Made by a program: the position numbers and the translations under genes. The notes below the pieces were generated by a model. The model did not search any database and was not told the origin of the DNA. It worked only from the letters and a program-made list of their open reading frames with translations. From Vitrella brassicaformis (Eukaryota; Sar; Vitrellaceae), in NCBI GenBank assembly GCA_001179505.1, contig CDMY01000451.1, positions 48,196 through 74,154 of the forward strand: a stretch of 25,959 nt of DNA, written 5' to 3'. Below, piece by piece: positions 21,646 through 25,959 of the stretch (position 1 is the first letter of the stretch; each line of letters begins with the position of its first letter).

Positions 21646-22086
21646 GGTGAGGGAACGGCACTCATTGATAAGAAGGGCGGCTGATTTTGTGACCGTGTTC
21701 ATGTCTGACCTCTGTCGGTGTTGGTGGTGGGGTCTGTCAGGCAGGCTTCTCTTCTTGGTGTGGGTCAGCGTGTATGAGTGCTGTGGACCTCGATCATCCA
21801 CATGTGGCCCTTCGTAGCTAGCTACCCCGGATTGCCATTATATTCACACGTATGTGTATCGGAGTGTGTGTGGTCTATAGGGATGGATGGACGGATGGAT
21901 GTCTTACGTGAGATGAGAGAGACGGATTGGATTGAGGTAATAGAGACAGACACGTACGTTTTGTATGTGAGAGGAAATGTTCATTATCGTCACCCACACA
22001 CACCTGCACAGATCCATCCGTCCATCCATCCCTCCAATGAATGCCACAAGGCCGGCAGTAAGTCAAATGGCATGTATGTCGCGTCT
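21646..22086. other. Convergent spacer between paralog B and the dioxygenase gene
   Basis: ggatggatggacggatggatg at about 21880-21900 and ccatccgtccatccatcc near 22014-22031. No gene seen. Confidence 0.5.
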
Positions 22087-25000
22087 TCACATCTTGGCCT
22101 CCTTCACCAAGTCGCGCTCGTCCCAGAAGGCCTCTTCTCTCTTCCACTTGAGCGTCTGCCGCCTACTCACACACACACACATACACACACAAACACACAC
22201 ACGGAGGGAGGGAGGGAGGGAGGGAGAGAGGGAGGGAGGGAGAGAAGTTTGTGTCGGTCTGTGTGTGTGTGCGGCAGAGTTAGTACTTGATGGCCTCCTC
22301 CCTCCTCTCTTTAGCGGCCAGCTCCTGCTTCAGCAGCGCCTGGGAATACGCACTGCATCCACACCACACACCACACACCACACACCACAAAACGACACAC
22401 AGTCAGTCCATTCGTTCGTATAGATCAGCACTGTGGGCGGTGTCCTGACTGACTTGTAGATGAGTGCCGTCCGCCTCTTCGACAGGAGTGCCCGCAGGCG
22501 GCCCATGACGTGGTCATGGTCGATGTAACAACCTGATCAGGCACACACACACTTCCACAGGCGAGTGTGTGACGGCGTGTGCGTCGGCCCACCGACCCAC
22601 CTTGAAGCAGTCTGTTTGTGTCGGTGTAGGCCGTCCGGCCGTGAGCTATCCTGCCCGCAGCCGCACAGCACGACAGAAGAACATGCCTCGCCCCTTTGTG
22701 TGTGGCATGGTGGTTCTGATGGTTGCTGGCGTGCCTGTGGTTGTCAAATATGAGCAGGTCGCCTTGCTGCAGCCGCACCTTCACCTACACACACACAGAG
22801 GGAGAAGGAGATACAATCACCCACATGTGTCTGTGTGTGTGTGTGTGTGCGGAGACCATGTATCGGTCGTTGTTGAGCATCGCGCCCATCCTCTGCCACG
22901 CGACGTGCTGCTGCTCGTCCGTCGACCCATCAGCCGCCTGAATGCCATGCAGGAATGTGCGTGTAAGCTGTGTGTTCAGGCGCCCACTCACCCACCTTTG
23001 CGGGGCTTGCCGAGCGGTTATTGTAGACGATGCGCCTTACGCGGCCTGCATCCTCTCACACACATAACATAGGTGTATGTGCGTGGGCAGATAAAGTGTG
23101 TGTGAGAGGATGCAGGCCTAGGGAGGGGGGGATACCTACCGCGTCGATCCACATCGATTGGTGGCCTCTCTGCGTACATGTCGACCTCGTTGAACCGCGT
23201 GTGTGCGTCGGGGGGGCTCTGGACCAACAGCGGCTCTTCCTTCTTGACCTCTGCACACACACCACACACACACACACACACACGAAGAGGCAATGCCCAG
23301 ATGTGTGTGTGTGGGGGGGGATGTACCGTCTTGTCCGCCGAACTGGTCTGGCCTCTCCTGCTTGATGCTCTCTTGGAGGGCCTTCAGCCGCTGTGTTGAT
23401 GCATTCACACACACACGCACACACGCGTGTGCAGGTTTGTATGTGTGTGCGTGCGTGTGTGTCTCACCTTTTCCATCGGGTCAGTGACGTCCACATAATG
23501 AAACGGCCAGGGCCTGCAGCACACACACGCACACAGAGAGAGCCAGAGAGACACACATGCGGGCTGTGCTGTGCTGTGCTGTGCTCAACTGTGTGAGCGT
23601 GTTGAAGTCCTCCGGCCATCTCTCGCGTATGTCGTTGGCCACAGCAAAGCCGTCACTCAGCAATGTCACCGCCTCATCTTTGCGCACGCACACACAGAGG
23701 TAGAGAGAGCGAGAGAGATCGAGAAGGAGCGAGAGCGTCATACCGTTGTGTGCCGGCTGGATGCAGTGGAGCAGCTGCACGCCTGGGATCGGCTCTGCAC
23801 GACACACACACACACACACACATCCATCCATCAATCCATCCATCCATTTTGATAAGGACGCATGCGCACCTCTGTAAGGATTGTCTGTGTGGCAGCTGAG
23901 CGCCCTGTCTGTGTAGGCAAGATTGTTGGCCGCTGTGTCCCCGACTGCATACACAAAGACACACACAGAGACAGGCATGCAGAGAAGACAAGACACACTC
24001 GTGTCATGTGCACTCACCCACCTGTGCAGACGTCAAAGGCCCGGCCGTACTTGGTCTCCCGCACATAGCCGAACCACTCGGCCGCTCGCAGCACCTGCAC
24101 ACACACACACACATCGGTGTGTACTGATCTGTATGCGATGCGATGATGTGTGTGCGGACCGTGTTTGTGTCGTGTGTGAGTCCCCTGATCATGACGACCC
24201 CGTCGCGCCAGAGAGAGAGCAGCACCCACAGCTGACTGTCATAGCTGCCGTTCATTGCATTGCCACACACATAGGGGCGGACGGATGGATGGATGAATGG
24301 ATGGATGGGCAGCTCTGTGCTGTGTGGACGTGTCTACCGCTGTGTGCCGCCGCCGATTTGATCCCAATCGTACACACAGATGCCGCCCGAATGCTCAGAC
24401 ACCGATGGCACAATCGCACTGCACACACACACACACACACACATATCCGTCCATCCACCCCTCTGTGTGCGCGTGGTGTGTGTGTGTGTGCGTTCGTACG
24501 GTGGCGGCTTCTTGCCGTCGCCCTCTTGATCAGCCTCATCGTGAATGTTGGCGTATCCCCCTTCCGCGAGCTGCTGCATGGCCGCAGCGAAGGCCTCGTT
24601 GCGCACCCGCAGGTCGCCTGACCGCCATGGCGCCCGCACCTACACACATTCGCACACCTAGATGGATGGATGGATGGATGTGTGTGTGTGTGCGCTTAAT
24701 ACAGAGTCGAGGACGTCCGTGAGCGACTTTTCGTTGCGTGTGAGCATCTCGTCCAGCGATTGTGTTGCCGCTGCTGACCGAGGGGGGGAACTGCACACAC
24801 ACACACATGCAGACACACAGACACAGACACAGACACGTGCAGACAGGCACACGAGTCTCCTGCCTACTTAGGAATGACGTGCTGGTAGAGCCACGATGCA
24901 GGGAACGTGGAAAGGCCTGGACACAAACACAATGGCGTATACGCAATTGTGTGGGTGCACCGTCCCCCCCACCCTCCCACCGACCCACGCCACTTACCCC

Positions 25001-25534
25001 TCTCTCCCCAGTGCAGCTGGATGTAGTCCTCCGAGAAGGTCAGCCTGGCCCCGCTCCCCAGCACTGAGGATGATGGCAGCTGACATACAGACACACAGAC
25101 AGAGAGAGAGATGGACGAGCCACGCCAACATCGATCTACTACCCACTACCTGCCATGATTCGTGCAGCCGCTGCAGGTTCTCCGTGCGGTTCTGCGGTGC
25201 GTTGTCGTACAGCCTGATGGACAGACAGGTACAAAGGTGGACCGATAGACACGGACAACACACACGGACAACACATGCATAGATCTTTGCCTGCTACTCA
25301 CCATGTGTAGTGAAAGAACGCCTTCTCGCCACTGACCCACTCGACGCTCACACCTACACACACAAGAAAGTGAGAGAGAAAACAAAGCAAAGCGCGTGTG
25401 GTGTCTGTCTGTCTGTGAAGACTGCGTAGCGTACCGTCCTGCAGTTTGGTGCATGCCTTCATGTAGGGCCCGGGCACCAGCCGCCGAATGCCCGACGGTG
25501 AGGACGACTGCCGACAGATGCGAGTCAGCCACAT
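22087..25534 (-). CDS. Gamma-butyrobetaine/trimethyllysine dioxygenase-like Fe(II)/2-oxoglutarate oxygenase
   Basis: Twenty-three predicted exons, running from 25435-25534 down to 22287-22352 and 22087-22162, all in phase; about 566 residues. Animal enzymes of this family have about 390-420. They hydroxylate carnitine precursors with 2-oxoglutarate and O2. The N-terminus MWLTRICRQSSSPSGIRRL is basic, possibly mitochondrial. Residues about 34-117 form the zinc-binding DUF971-type domain (VEWVSGEKAFFHYTWLYDN, LHWGERGLSTFPASWL). The TauD-type core has HTDNPYR (His290, Asp292, iron ligands), GVQLLHCIQ, WPFHYVDV, RRIVYNNRSASP, GDLLIFDNHR, then IAHGRTAYTD (His480, third iron ligand) and NRLLQGCYID (Arg490, likely 2-oxoglutarate contact). 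Extra length lies in charged inserts between the two domains and in the tail. One intron (22651-22734) is GC-AG; another (23046-23139) holds a 22-bp hairpin. Substrate cannot be decided from sequence. If the last intron is retained, translation ends at TAA (22280), giving 543 residues. Confidence 0.88.
22163..22286 (-). other. Last intron of the dioxygenase gene, donor overlapping a stop codon
   Basis: Donor ATCAA|gtactaac contains the in-frame TAC TAA; acceptor gtgtgtgagtag|G. It carries GA/GGGA and TG repeats. The exon beyond encodes RQTLKWKREEAFWDERDL, whose composition matches the preceding KERREEAIK. Confidence 0.55.
22203..22244. repeat. (GGGA)n microsatellite within the last dioxygenase intron
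   Basis: ggagggagggagggagggag on the + strand with a gagagagg interruption, next to a CA tract. Confidence 0.7.
22651..22734 (-). other. GC-AG intron in the dioxygenase gene
   Basis: Minus strand CCACAG|gcacgccagc to ctgcgggcag|GATAGC, 84 nt, phase 2. The join gives FDNHR-IAHGR, exactly the family signature that contains the third iron-binding histidine. No GT donor exists nearby that would keep the frame. Confidence 0.8.
23043..23118. repeat. 22-bp perfect inverted repeat (hairpin) in a dioxygenase intron
   Basis: Arms 23043-23064 and 23097-23118 are perfect reverse complements (GGCCTGCATCCTC... and its mirror), loop 32 nt. The left arm covers the 3' splice site of intron 23046-23139 and three exon bases. 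Confidence 0.85.
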
Positions 25535-25959
25535 GATGGATTGAAATCAGATCTGCTCCACTGCTGCGAGACGCAAGATCTGCGCGTTGGGTTACAGGGT
25601 AGGGTTTCGTACCCTGACACTGAACACCTTCCCGAGAAACAGACTCCTTCTCATAAAGACTCGAGAATGGCCAGGAAGTGATTGAATGAATGAATGAATG
25701 AATGAAGGGGGGGAAACTGTCATTAACCGTAACACTCGTCTGTGTGTCCGTGATACTCATACAAATACAGTCCCATCAGCACGCAGACTCAAACAGGCTG
25801 AAGGGGAGGAGGGATCAATCCCCGCCCCATCAGCACACCCCAGTCCCGCAAACCCTCCCCTCCCTCCCCCACGCAGACAGAAGCTAGTCGCACGCGCGAG
25901 GGCGATAGACAAGCGAGAGCGAATCCATCCAGACACATTGTAAGAATAGGTGGGAGAGA
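25535..25959. other. Upstream flank of the dioxygenase gene
   Basis: Presumed promoter side of the dioxygenase. It has (gaat)n at about 25681-25705 and CCCC-rich sequence at 25815-25870. I see no copy of AAGCTCGCA and no further gene. Confidence 0.45.

Noticed and set aside
22170-22400. CRISPR-like spacing of CA tracts and accacacacc units
   Set aside because: Units are simple microsatellites without unique spacers; the genome is eukaryotic.
25585-25612. Telomere-like ggttacagggtagggttt
   Set aside because: Not a tandem array of one unit; a single short resemblance.

Overview
The window looks like nuclear DNA of an intron-dense, GC-rich eukaryotic microbe. Reasons: about ten protein genes with many short introns (mostly 50-130 nt), (TG)n-rich intron interiors ending in TGCAG or TAG, donors often of the GTACG type, long CA/TG microsatellites between genes, and a 300-N assembly gap. 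The intron style, a Rab11 and a small NTF2, together with lineage-specific paralog families, fit an alveolate such as a chromerid alga (a Vitrella-like genome). That assignment is inference from style, not a database match.

Layout, left to right: the 3' end of a small membrane protein gene (+); a decayed MORN-repeat gene (-) bracketed by two copies of a dispersed repeat; family-1 paralog A (-); an NTF2-like/SnoaL-fold protein (+); family-2 paralog F (-); nuclear transport factor 2 (+); Rab11 GTPase (-); a RING plus TRAF-zinc-finger plus MATH-like protein broken by the gap (+); family-2 paralog G (-); family-1 paralog B (+); and a gene of at least 22 exons for a gamma-butyrobetaine/trimethyllysine dioxygenase-like enzyme (-).

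Eight consecutive genes form four head-to-head pairs (A/SnoaL, F/NTF2, Rab11/RING, G/B). Each of the four shared promoter regions contains the same element, AAGCTCGCA or its complement; in the Rab11/RING pair it is an 18-bp perfect palindrome. This is the strongest candidate here for undescribed regulatory biology. A and B are close inverted paralogs that each carry a different apparent lesion: an in-frame TAG at a splice junction in A and a 2-nt deletion in B. F and G are divergent paralogs that share a C-terminal motif I cannot name.

The recognisable genes are housekeeping functions: nuclear import (NTF2), recycling-endosome traffic (Rab11), ubiquitin-type signalling (RING/TRAF) and carnitine-type metabolism (2-oxoglutarate dioxygenase). 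They do not form one pathway. Exon boundaries were worked out by hand from reading frame, GT/GC-AG sites and family knowledge; none is backed by transcript data.
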